NCBI GenBank assembly: GCA_021795135.1
Contig: JAJYPT010000021.1
Location: 1-16,070 of the forward strand
Length of the DNA: 16,070 bases
Direction: 5' to 3'
From: Actinomycetes bacterium
GTDB taxonomy: Bacteria; Actinomycetota; Acidimicrobiia; Acidimicrobiales; JAJYPT01
Part shown: positions 1-7,045 of the stretch, in pieces
How the letters are laid out: every line of letters begins with the position of its first letter
Numbering within the stretch: position 1 is the stretch's first letter
Notes under the pieces: generated by a model
Told to the model about the DNA's origin: nothing
The model's input: the letters and a program-made list of their open reading frames with translations, nothing else
Databases searched by the model: none
Program-made: the position numbers and the translations under genes

Positions 1-12
1 AACTTTAGCTGC

Positions 13-999
13 TTATACTAAACGATCTAATTCAAAAGGATTAGCTATCAAATAGCTAATGGCTTGTACTAAGGCGACTGAATCTCCTGGGGGAAATAAA
101 ATTCCTTCCCTTTTGTTACGACATACCTGGCGATATCCTTCAATATCAGAAGCTACAATAGCTGTACCTGAAGCCATAGCTTCTAACAAAACAACTCCAA
201 ATGACTCCCCCGATAAAGAAGGAGCGCAAAGCAAATTACTTTTCAACAAATAAGATTCTACTTCTTTGTTGGTAACTGCTCCTAGCCATTTTATACGTTT
301 ATCCCATTTTGCTTTTCGTTTTAATTCCTCTGTTTGGGGACCTTTGCCAACTATCCAAACATCTATATCGTCTTGGATCATAGCCAAAGCGTCTATCAAT
401 ACCCCAAGCCCTTTTCGCTGTTCATGACGGCCAATGAACAAAAGAGAAAACTTAGCAGGCTTTCCTTCTAAGACACCTCTGAATCGGTTTATATCTATAG
501 CATTAAAAGTTAGTTCAATTTCTTGTTCAAAAACTTGTTTAGCTGTTTGTTGAGCTGACAAAGATACAGCTGTCAAAAGATCTACTCTAGAGACTAGTTT
601 TTTAAATACTCTTCCAAATTGGATATAAGAAGAGCTAATACCTGAGCGATGAAATGTAGAAATACTAACATGAGATGGTTTTACCTTAGTCAAAGCTGCT
701 AAGGATACAACCGGCACCAGTGGTTCGTGTATGTGAATAACATCAAAATTACTATTACTTATAATTGCACGAGTTTTTAAAAACGCTTTGGGAGATAACG
801 CCACAGGAGCAACAGAACCATTGGCTGGAACCAATGCAGCAGAACCCACACATGTAATATCTAAACTACCATTATTACATGGAGCAATAACTTCAACTTG
901 ATGACCCTGGGCTCTCATGGCTGCTGCAAGACCTAAAACTTGACCTTGAACCCCCCCAGGAAGATCAATAGCATAAGGACAAACCTGAGCTATTCGCAT
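13..999 (-). CDS. pimA: PimA-type phosphatidylinositol alpha-mannosyltransferase, C-terminally short
   Basis: GT4-family glycosyltransferase that would transfer the first mannose from GDP-mannose to phosphatidylinositol on the cytoplasmic face of the membrane, starting PIM synthesis. Visible features: N-terminal PYAIDLPGGVQ (residues 8-18), the HIHEP segment near 89-93, TFHRSG with H117, the donor-site GRHEQRKGL (190-198, R191 and K196), and the E-x7-E motif ESFGVVLLE (E265, E273). The ATG at 997-999 lies four bases after the acyltransferase stop, so the two are likely cotranscribed. At 328 residues it is about 50 shorter than mycobacterial PimA (about 380). It stops after NPFELDRLV, where the family continues into C-terminal helices. 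The codons after TAA read A-A-K-V in the same frame, which suits the missing continuation, so a premature stop is likely. Family and specificity are supported by gene order; activity of the short form is uncertain. Confidence 0.85.
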   Translation of the reverse strand: MRIAQVCPYAIDLPGGVQGQVLGLAAAMRAQGHQVEVIAPCNNGSLDITCVGSAALVPANGSVAPVALSPKAFLKTRAIISNSNFDVIHIHEPLVPVVSLAALTKVKPSHVSISTFHRSGISSSYIQFGRVFKKLVSRVDLLTAVSLSAQQTAKQVFEQEIELTFNAIDINRFRGVLEGKPAKFSLLFIGRHEQRKGLGVLIDALAMIQDDIDVWIVGKGPQTEELKRKAKWDKRIKWLGAVTNKEVESYLLKSNLLCAPSLSGESFGVVLLEAMASGTAIVASDIEGYRQVCRNKREGILFPPGDSVALVQAISYLIANPFELDRLV

Positions 1000-1003
1000 T
1001 TAT

Positions 1004-1951
1004 TTAGTTTGAATTTCTATCAATATTAAACATATGCCATTGTTGAGGAGCTTTCCTAATGATGGTTTCAAACTCCCAGGCTAATTCTTGAGTAAGGCGA
1101 GTTGCATCAGAGCTGAAATCTCCTCTACGAGTAAGATCCAACGATTTGCCTATAATCATTTTATTTTTCGTATCCGAAGTTGAAAATATTGCAGATGGCA
1201 AAAGGTGGGCTTTTGTTCGAAGTGCTAAAGTAGCAGCCCCGACTGGAAGACGTTGTTTTTTTCCAAAAAAATCTACTTCAACCCCACTGTTAGATAGGTC
1301 TCTATCTGAGACTAAAGCCACAACATGATTAGAGCGTAATTTTTTTATAACTTCAACACCTGTTTGTTTGTTCAAAGCAACAACATCTATATTCATAGAG
1401 TTTCTACGTTTGGTGAACCAATCAAATACCTCAATAGGCTTTAATTCTTCAACTACAGCCACTATGGGATAGCCTCTTTGAGCAAGCCAAGCGCCAGCTA
1501 TATCCCAATTTCCAAGATGCGGAAGAGCCAAAATAGCACCATTTCCATCTTTTAGTGCAAGATCTATATATTCTAATCCCTGAGCAACAACACTATTTTC
1601 TATTTCTACTGAACCCATAGAAGTTAACCGGAATACTTCTATCCAATATCTAGCATAAGAGACAAAAGCTCTCTCAGCATATAATTGCAACTTCACTGGG
1701 CTTGGATCTTGTAAAACTTGTTTTAAATTAGTTGTAATATTTTTACGTTTATTTGTTAAAATCAAGTAAAAAAAAGGGCTAACTAACTCAGATATATAAA
1801 CTACGGTCCTTTTAGGTAAAAACTTAGCTATATATTCTGCAAATTTATAGCTTAAAATAGTAACGTTATAAGAGCTAATACGAGAATGTATATAGCCCAA
1901 GACGGCTCTAAGGTCTGGTTTTACTTGGCCTTGCGACACGTCTTCTTGCAC
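1004..1951 (-). CDS. patA: PatA-type phosphatidylinositol mannoside acyltransferase (LPLAT family)
   Basis: Lysophospholipid-acyltransferase-superfamily protein (HtrB/LpxL-like) expected to acylate the mannose of PIMs at the inner membrane. The catalytic HX4D motif is seen as HLGNWD at residues 145-150, followed by SDRDLSNSGVEVDFFG and LPVGAATLALR, which resemble the acceptor/acyl-binding motifs of this family. An N-terminal hydrophobic stretch near residues 48-67 could anchor it. The length of 315 residues matches mycobacterial PatA (about 316). The start is GTG at 1949-1951, close behind a purine-rich GAGAGAGGGG, and it overlaps the end of the phosphatidyltransferase gene by 44 bases, implying translational coupling. 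A second GTG four codons downstream is an alternative. Its place between pgsA and pimA is the main reason for choosing PatA over another LPLAT. Confidence 0.85.
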   Translation of the reverse strand: MQEDVSQGQVKPDLRAVLGYIHSRISSYNVTILSYKFAEYIAKFLPKRTVVYISELVSPFFYLILTNKRKNITTNLKQVLQDPSPVKLQLYAERAFVSYARYWIEVFRLTSMGSVEIENSVVAQGLEYIDLALKDGNGAILALPHLGNWDIAGAWLAQRGYPIVAVVEELKPIEVFDWFTKRRNSMNIDVVALNKQTGVEVIKKLRSNHVVALVSDRDLSNSGVEVDFFGKKQRLPVGAATLALRTKAHLLPSAIFSTSDTKNKMIIGKSLDLTRRGDFSSDATRLTQELAWEFETIIRKAPQQWHMFNIDRNSN

Positions 1952-2714
1952 TGCCCCTCTCTCTGCGAGTTCGTCTGTAGTTATCCATTACTTCACTGCG
2001 CCATGTATGACTTTTATCAGAACGAATAGGGGTTTTCCAAGAAGACCAATTGATCTCTTGGCGTGCTACCTTGAAACGTTTTTCTAAAGAATTTTGAGCT
2101 ATATTGAAACGAAGTTTTTTGGGGTGAGTAATTTTTCCATTAGCTTGGCTCCAAACAGAATAAAAACGTTGAATTGCTGTAGCTGTAGTCAAAACTAACA
2201 TTACCCAAAGTATTGGAATCAATAAGATGGGAACAAAAAGTCCTAAAATAATTAGGACGACTCTTTCAGCTCGCTCCATAATACCTACATGAGCATCAAA
2301 ACCTAGAGATTCAGCTTTGGCTCTTTCATAAGAAATTAGATTAGCTATTGCTAAAGTTGCCATTGTCAAAATTGAATATCCAAAACCATACTTTGAACCT
2401 AAATACCAACTAATACCTACTAAAACTGCACTATCGCTAACTCGATCAGCTACAGAATCTAAAAAACTGCCTCGAGATGATGAGGTTCCGGCAAATTTTG
2501 CAACACTTCCATCCAATAGATCTGGCAAGGCAGAGGCTATGACCAGAAAAGCTCCTAGAAGCAAAAAGCCTCCACTAATGGTCAATCCAGCTACAAAAGC
2601 CATCGCTACACCAAAAGCAGTAAGATAATCTGCTTTTACTCCAGCTTGATAAAGACTTTTACCAACTGGTGCTGTGATTTTTTCTACCCCATTACGCAAG
2701 CGGGAATCAAGCAT
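1908..2714 (-). CDS. pgsA: CDP-alcohol phosphatidyltransferase, phosphatidylinositol(-phosphate) synthase
   Basis: Integral membrane enzyme that joins CDP-diacylglycerol to an inositol head group; in actinobacteria this is usually inositol 1-phosphate, giving phosphatidylinositol phosphate. The CDP-alcohol phosphatidyltransferase signature spans residues 65-90 with D65, D68, G69, A72, G82, D86 and D90; K73 replaces the usual arginine (DG-x2-AK rather than DG-x2-AR). Several hydrophobic helices follow (about 31-64, 95-120 and 147-178). The ATG at 2712-2714 has an excellent ribosome-binding site, GGGAGA four bases upstream. At 268 residues it is about 50 longer than mycobacterial PgsA1 (about 217). 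The excess is a highly basic C-terminal tail (roughly 195-268, ending in an arginine-rich stretch) of unknown role. Substrate assignment rests on the PIM-cluster context. Confidence 0.85.
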   Translation of the reverse strand: MLDSRLRNGVEKITAPVGKSLYQAGVKADYLTAFGVAMAFVAGLTISGGFLLLGAFLVIASALPDLLDGSVAKFAGTSSSRGSFLDSVADRVSDSAVLVGISWYLGSKYGFGYSILTMATLAIANLISYERAKAESLGFDAHVGIMERAERVVLIILGLFVPILLIPILWVMLVLTTATAIQRFYSVWSQANGKITHPKKLRFNIAQNSLEKRFKVARQEINWSSWKTPIRSDKSHTWRSEVMDNYRRTRRERGSARRRVARPSKTRP

Positions 2715-2783
2715 TTACTCTCCCTACAACAAGTTCTATATTCAAATTACCATCACAAAGATATTTACAAACATTTTATTACT

Positions 2784-3308
2784 TCAATTCCTTTGAGGAT
2801 TAGGCCAATTCTCAACTAGCTTATTCCAAGTAACAGGCAATGATTCAGGCAAAACCCTTACAGATGCAATAGAAGTCATAAAATTAGTATCTCCATTCCA
2901 TCTTGGTAGAGCATGAAAATGAAAATGACCTGGTATGCCTGCACCAGCAGCCCTTCCCATATTGGCTCCTAAATTTATACCTTGAGGACTATAGGCAGAC
3001 TTTAGAGCTATAACACTACTTCGTAAAGTATCCCATATTTCTGAAGCTTCTTGGGGATTAAGTTCTTCCATCTCAGATACATGTCTCAAAGGCATAATCA
3101 AAATATGCCCTGCAACATAGGGAAAAGCATTTAAAATAGCAAAACTATATTTTCCCTTCCACAAGACAAAGGTCTCTTCAAAAGGAGCCTCAGAATTAGC
3201 AATCACACAGAATACACATTGAGATCCTTTTTGTTCAGGATCAACATCTCCTGTTCCTTCTGAGACATAATTACTCCTCCATCCTGCCCACAGCCTATCA
3301 AAACTCAC
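2784..3308 (-). CDS. HIT-domain protein, diadenosine tetraphosphate phosphorylase-like
   Basis: Histidine-triad nucleotide-binding protein of the type encoded beside thrS in mycobacteria (Rv2613c), whose members are reported to act as Ap4A phosphorylase/ATP adenylyltransferase. The triad HFHFH lies at residues 128-132 within GHFHFHALPRWNGDTNFM, with H130 in the usual nucleophile position. A CVFC pair (C31, C34) with H76 suggests a bound zinc ion. At 174 residues it is slightly shorter than the mycobacterial protein (about 195). The start is GTG at 3306-3308, overlapping the thrS stop as GTGA, so it is translationally coupled to thrS. The pairing makes sense because aminoacyl-tRNA synthetases generate Ap4A as a side product. 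The exact substrate is inferred. Confidence 0.88.
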   Translation of the reverse strand: MSFDRLWAGWRSNYVSEGTGDVDPEQKGSQCVFCVIANSEAPFEETFVLWKGKYSFAILNAFPYVAGHILIMPLRHVSEMEELNPQEASEIWDTLRSSVIALKSAYSPQGINLGANMGRAAGAGIPGHFHFHALPRWNGDTNFMTSIASVRVLPESLPVTWNKLVENWPNPQRN

Positions 3309-5323
3309 TTATGTGTCTCCAACACACTAGGAGATGTTGTATGTTCAGTATTTTCTTTTTTGACATGAGAGATAAAATCAATCAGATCCACTCCTCGGGT
3401 TGGCTTGGCGGTATCTCTCACATTTACCCCTACTGTTGCATTAGTAATATCTTCATCTCCTACAACTAACACAAAAGGAATCTTTTCTAGCTTTGCTTTA
3501 CGAATCCTAGCGCCCAAAGGCTGATCTGCATAACTAAGTTGTGTTCTGATGCCCTCGGCTTTTAATTGATTCGTTACAGATTTTGCATAGTCTTGATGAA
3601 TATCTCTAACAGGAAGAACTTCTACTTGAACAGGAGATAACCAGGTAGGAAAAGACCCGGCATAATGTTCTAACAAAATTGCAAAAAATCTTTCTAGAGA
3701 TCCGAAGAGAGCCCTATGTATCATATAAGGACGATGGCGCTGATTATCTGGACCAACGTATTCAATATCAAAACGTTGAGGCAATTGAAAATCAACTTGC
3801 AAAGTAGAAATTTGCCATCTTCTTCCTATAGCATCTCTAACATGAACATCAATTTTTGGAGCATAAAAAGCCCCCTCTCCTTCTGCAACAACATAGGAAA
3901 TATTGACCTCGTCTAGGGCAGATTTCAAAGCAGAAGTTGCAACTTCCCAATCTTTTAAATCTCCTAAATATTTTTGAGGTCTAGTAGCTAACTCAGCTTC
4001 AAAATCACTTAGCCCAAAGGCCTTTAGCATCTCTAAAACAAATTTCAAAAGGCTAGTTAATTCATCACTAAGCTGATCAGGGGTGCAAAAAATATGGGCA
4101 TCATCTTGAGTAAAACCTCGTACTCGAGTAAGACCATGTAAAACTCCAGAGCGCTCAAAACGATAGACTGTCCCAAATTCAAACAACCTAAGAGGCAATT
4201 CTTTATAAGAACGCATGCTAGAAGAATAAATCAAAGTATGCATAGGACAATTCATCGGCTTTGGATAATAAGTGGCACCTTCTAGTTTCATAGGAGGATA
4301 CATTCCTTCTGAATACCACTGGAGATGGCCAGAGGTTTTAAAAAGCTCTTCTTTGGCTATATGGGGCGTCCAAACAAATTCATAATTAGCATTTTGATGC
4401 TGTTGGCGGGAAAAATCTTCCATCAACATACGAATTAGGCCACCCTTTGGGTGAAAAACAGGTAACCCTCCACCAATTTCACTTGGAAAATGAAAGAGAT
4501 CCATTTCTATTCCAAGCTTTCGGTGATCTCTTTTTTCTGCTTCTTTGAGTTGAATTAAATGTTTCTCTAAAGCCTCATTAGATTCCCAAGCAGTTCCATA
4601 AATTCTTTGCAGCTGAGGATTTGATTCTTGGCCTCTCCAATAAGCACCGGCAACCCTAGTTAGCTTAAAAGCTCCTAGCCGTGAAGTAGCAGGAACATGA
4701 GGACCTCGACATAGATCTACGAAAGTATCAGTATTTCTATATATACTAACAATAGGCCTTCCATTTTCTGCAACTGTTTGTTCGGATGCTATTTCAGGGT
4801 CTAATCCTTCGGTATTTGTCTGAGATACTGCTTCGATTATCTCTTTTTTGAAAGGTTGATCTGCAAAAAGATCTAGGCCTTGAGAAATAGAAAGCTCTTC
4901 TCGAATAAATGGTTGATCTTGAGAGATTATGCGACGCATTTCTTTTTCAATTTTCTCAATATCTTCATCTGTAAAATGGGCTTCATTGGGAAGTTGAAAA
5001 TCATAGTAGAAGCCATTTTCTATAGGAGGACCAACAGCAAAGTGAGCTCCTGGCCAAAGATTGAGTACTGCTTGGGCCAAAACATGGGCAGTAGAGTGAC
5101 GAATAATTTCTCGCCCTGCTGGAGAATTAGCTTGGACTATAGCTACTGTTGATCCATCAACGATCTCAGCATTTAAATCTACTAGTTTTCCATCCATTAG
5201 TCCTGCAATAGCAGCCTCAGAAAATAAAGGACCCAAAGAAGTAGCTAAATCAGCGACACAAGCACCACTTGGAAATTCTAAGTTATCACCATCGGGCAAT
5301 CGAACAATAATATTTTGTGCCAT
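3305..5323 (-). CDS. thrS: Threonyl-tRNA synthetase
   Basis: Class II aminoacyl-tRNA synthetase charging tRNA-Thr in the cytoplasm. All expected parts are present in order: TGS domain (about 1-64), the editing domain with HSTAH (H76, H80) and CRGPH (C205, H209) removing mischarged serine, and the catalytic core with zinc-site residues C359 in MNCPMH, H410 in DDAHIFC and a later His in YMIHRALFGS. Class II motif 2 appears as YRFERSGVLHGLTRVRGFTQDD. A C-terminal anticodon-binding domain covers about 560-672. The length of 672 residues is normal. The ATG at 5321-5323 has AGGG a few bases upstream. It is the first gene of the PIM cluster. I see no T-box leader upstream. Confidence 0.97.
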   Translation of the reverse strand: MAQNIIVRLPDGDNLEFPSGACVADLATSLGPLFSEAAIAGLMDGKLVDLNAEIVDGSTVAIVQANSPAGREIIRHSTAHVLAQAVLNLWPGAHFAVGPPIENGFYYDFQLPNEAHFTDEDIEKIEKEMRRIISQDQPFIREELSISQGLDLFADQPFKKEIIEAVSQTNTEGLDPEIASEQTVAENGRPIVSIYRNTDTFVDLCRGPHVPATSRLGAFKLTRVAGAYWRGQESNPQLQRIYGTAWESNEALEKHLIQLKEAEKRDHRKLGIEMDLFHFPSEIGGGLPVFHPKGGLIRMLMEDFSRQQHQNANYEFVWTPHIAKEELFKTSGHLQWYSEGMYPPMKLEGATYYPKPMNCPMHTLIYSSSMRSYKELPLRLFEFGTVYRFERSGVLHGLTRVRGFTQDDAHIFCTPDQLSDELTSLLKFVLEMLKAFGLSDFEAELATRPQKYLGDLKDWEVATSALKSALDEVNISYVVAEGEGAFYAPKIDVHVRDAIGRRWQISTLQVDFQLPQRFDIEYVGPDNQRHRPYMIHRALFGSLERFFAILLEHYAGSFPTWLSPVQVEVLPVRDIHQDYAKSVTNQLKAEGIRTQLSYADQPLGARIRKAKLEKIPFVLVVGDEDITNATVGVNVRDTAKPTRGVDLIDFISHVKKENTEHTTSPSVLETHK

Positions 5324-5334
5324 AATGCCCTAAT

Positions 5335-5364
5335 ATAATATACAAATAACCATAGCTGTCCCAA
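5335..5364 (-). promoter_or_regulatory. Possible sigma70-type promoter of thrS cluster
   Basis: On the minus strand TTGGGA (5359-5364) and TATTAT (5335-5340) are separated by 18 bases. A start from here would leave a leader of only a few bases before the thrS ATG, which is plausible in actinobacteria where leaderless mRNAs are common. The region is AT-rich, so chance matches are easy; no experimental support. Confidence 0.3.
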
Positions 5365-5411
5365 TACTTAACAAAAGGATGAATGTAGTTCCAAGCAAAT
5401 AAAAATAGTTC

Positions 5412-5497
5412 TGTAGTTGAATCAAAAAAGAGATTTCGTCAATTAGTTAACCTTTCAGCTAACTTTTTGCCAAAATCTCTTTTTTGATTCAACTACA
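5412..5497. terminator. Large inverted repeat, probable bidirectional terminator
   Basis: Two perfect 25-base arms (5412-5436 and 5473-5497) flank a 36-base interior that itself contains a small inverted pair (AGTTA/TAACT). Each arm holds an A-run next to AGAGATTT, so either strand gives a hairpin whose arm ends in a run of T. It sits between the stop of the interrupted mcp (5540) and the thrS start (5323), where a terminator for the mcp would be expected. The interior is longer than a usual terminator loop, so a small mobile palindromic element is an alternative. Confidence 0.6.
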
Positions 5498-5539
5498 ACT
5501 TTTTTTAAAACTATAGATAAAATAGCTTCGCTATATAAA

Positions 5540-6994
5540 TCAATACTTGAATTGACCAACCAATTGTTGAAGTTCTCCTGACATTTGAGCCAATAAAGCA
5601 GTAGCTTGTTCAGAATCAGCTATCCCTTCAGTAGTTGCCATTGCTGCACTTGCAACTCCTTGAATATTAGAAGCAATATCAGAACTTCCACTTGCAGCTT
5701 CACTTATGTTGCGACTCATTGCACTAGTGGTAGCAGCTTGTTGTTCAACAGCTCCAGCAATTGTGGTTTGAAAATCATTTATCTGACCAATAATCACACT
5801 AAATTCTTCTATAGCATGTAAAGCGTCGCGACTATCATTTTGAATAGTTTCAATACGTCTAGCAATATCTTCTGTTGCTTTTGCAGTCTCTTGAGCTAAA
5901 TCTTTTACCTCATTAGCAACTACAGCAAAACCCTTTCCAGCTTCTCCAGCTCTAGCAGCTTCAATAGTTGCATTTAGTGCTAAAAGATTAGTCTGTTCTG
6001 CAATAGAGTTGATTAGTTTTATAACGTTGCCAATTTCTAAAGAACTATTTCCAAGTTTTGACATAGTATGATTAGCAGATTCAGCAACCTCTACAGCACT
6101 TTGTGCTACTTTGGCAGCTGAGGTAACATTTTGGGCTATTTCTCTTATGGAAGCTCCCATTTCTTCAGCTCCTGAAGCAACTGTATTCATATGGCTACTA
6201 ACTTGTTCTGCAGCTGCTGCAACCAATCCAGCTTGACCTGAAGAAGTGCCGGCATTTTCCGCAATTTGTTTACTTACCGCAGATAATTCTTCTGAAGAAG
6301 ATGCTAAAGAATTTGCATTTCCTGCAACCTCAGAAACAACTTGTTGTATTCCCAATACAAAAGAGTTAAAAGATTCAGCCAATAAACCTAGCTCATCTTT
6401 TCTAGACATTTCCACCCTTTGGGTCAAATCTCCTTCTCCACTTGCAATATCTTCCATCTTTTTGCCCAAATCATCTATTGGAACAATTACCATCTTGTAA
6501 AAACCAAAAGCAAAAGCTATAGCAAAAACAACAACAGAAAACACTATGGCAATTGTAAAAGTAAACTCAGAATTACTAGAAGAAGCAATTGAATTTAATC
6601 TTCCTCGAGAATTGGCAACAGCTTGAGTCTTTGCTATTTGTAAAGCAGTCATTATGTCATTAGAAGGCTGGAGGTTTCCAATAGTCATAATATAAGCTGC
6701 TTTTTTAATATTTCCTGCAATTACTGCATTATGTACCTGAGAACTAAAACCGTTATAAGATACAAAATCATTTTTTATTCTTTGTAGAGTTGCTTTTTGC
6801 TGGGAATTTGTAGCAAGAGAAAAGGCTTTATTCAAATTAGAACTGAACCTATTTTTAGCACCAAGAGCTTGACTATATGTTGCGCTAATCAAAGATTTAT
6901 TACTACTCGAAGTTGCTGCAACTAATACATACATATTCATTTGGTCATCATAATTATAAAAATCAGATTTTAGGCTTTGGACGGTATTGGTCAT
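5540..6994 (-). CDS. Methyl-accepting chemotaxis protein, 3' part of an IS-interrupted gene
   Basis: Chemoreceptor fragment of 484 residues from the first available ATG. It contains a helical extracytoplasmic sensory region (about 1-143, probably a four-helix bundle), a membrane helix (about 145-168), a HAMP linker (about 169-222) and the MCP signalling domain. The conserved hairpin tip IAEQTNLLALNATIEAARAG is at about 331-350 and the protein ends in QLVGQFKY. The first membrane helix is missing. The frame stays open upstream of 6994 to the insertion-sequence end at 7035, and the missing start lies at 9157-9250 on the far side of the element. The rejoined protein would be 529 residues, a normal MCP length. 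The ATG at 6994 has no good ribosome-binding site, and without the first helix the topology would be wrong, so this piece is probably non-functional. No C-terminal CheR-tethering pentapeptide is seen. Confidence 0.9.
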   Translation of the reverse strand: MTNTVQSLKSDFYNYDDQMNMYVLVAATSSSNKSLISATYSQALGAKNRFSSNLNKAFSLATNSQQKATLQRIKNDFVSYNGFSSQVHNAVIAGNIKKAAYIMTIGNLQPSNDIMTALQIAKTQAVANSRGRLNSIASSSNSEFTFTIAIVFSVVVFAIAFAFGFYKMVIVPIDDLGKKMEDIASGEGDLTQRVEMSRKDELGLLAESFNSFVLGIQQVVSEVAGNANSLASSSEELSAVSKQIAENAGTSSGQAGLVAAAAEQVSSHMNTVASGAEEMGASIREIAQNVTSAAKVAQSAVEVAESANHTMSKLGNSSLEIGNVIKLINSIAEQTNLLALNATIEAARAGEAGKGFAVVANEVKDLAQETAKATEDIARRIETIQNDSRDALHAIEEFSVIIGQINDFQTTIAGAVEQQAATTSAMSRNISEAASGSSDIASNIQGVASAAMATTEGIADSEQATALLAQMSGELQQLVGQFKY

Positions 6995-7031
6995 AATTGA
7001 TTCTTTAGAACGAAACGAAGAAAGAGAAGAC

Positions 7032-7045
7032 CTAGCCCAAGTTTC
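7032..7045. repeat. Left IS end: CTAG target copy plus inverted repeat
   Basis: CTAG at 7032-7035 is followed by CCCAAGTTTC (7036-7045), which is the exact inverse of the sequence at 9143-9152. The CTAG recurs directly outside the other end (9153-9156). This is read as a 4-base target duplication flanking 10-base terminal inverted repeats; because CTAG is palindromic it could also be counted as part of a 14-base inverted repeat. Confidence 0.8.

Noticed and set aside
3716..5152. Plus-strand open frames inside thrS
   Set aside because: They lie antisense to a full-length, strongly conserved synthetase, have no recognisable protein character and no convincing start signals.
5324..5500. T-box riboswitch upstream of thrS
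   Set aside because: No T-box core or specifier-stem layout is visible, and the inverted repeat fits better as a terminator for the preceding gene.
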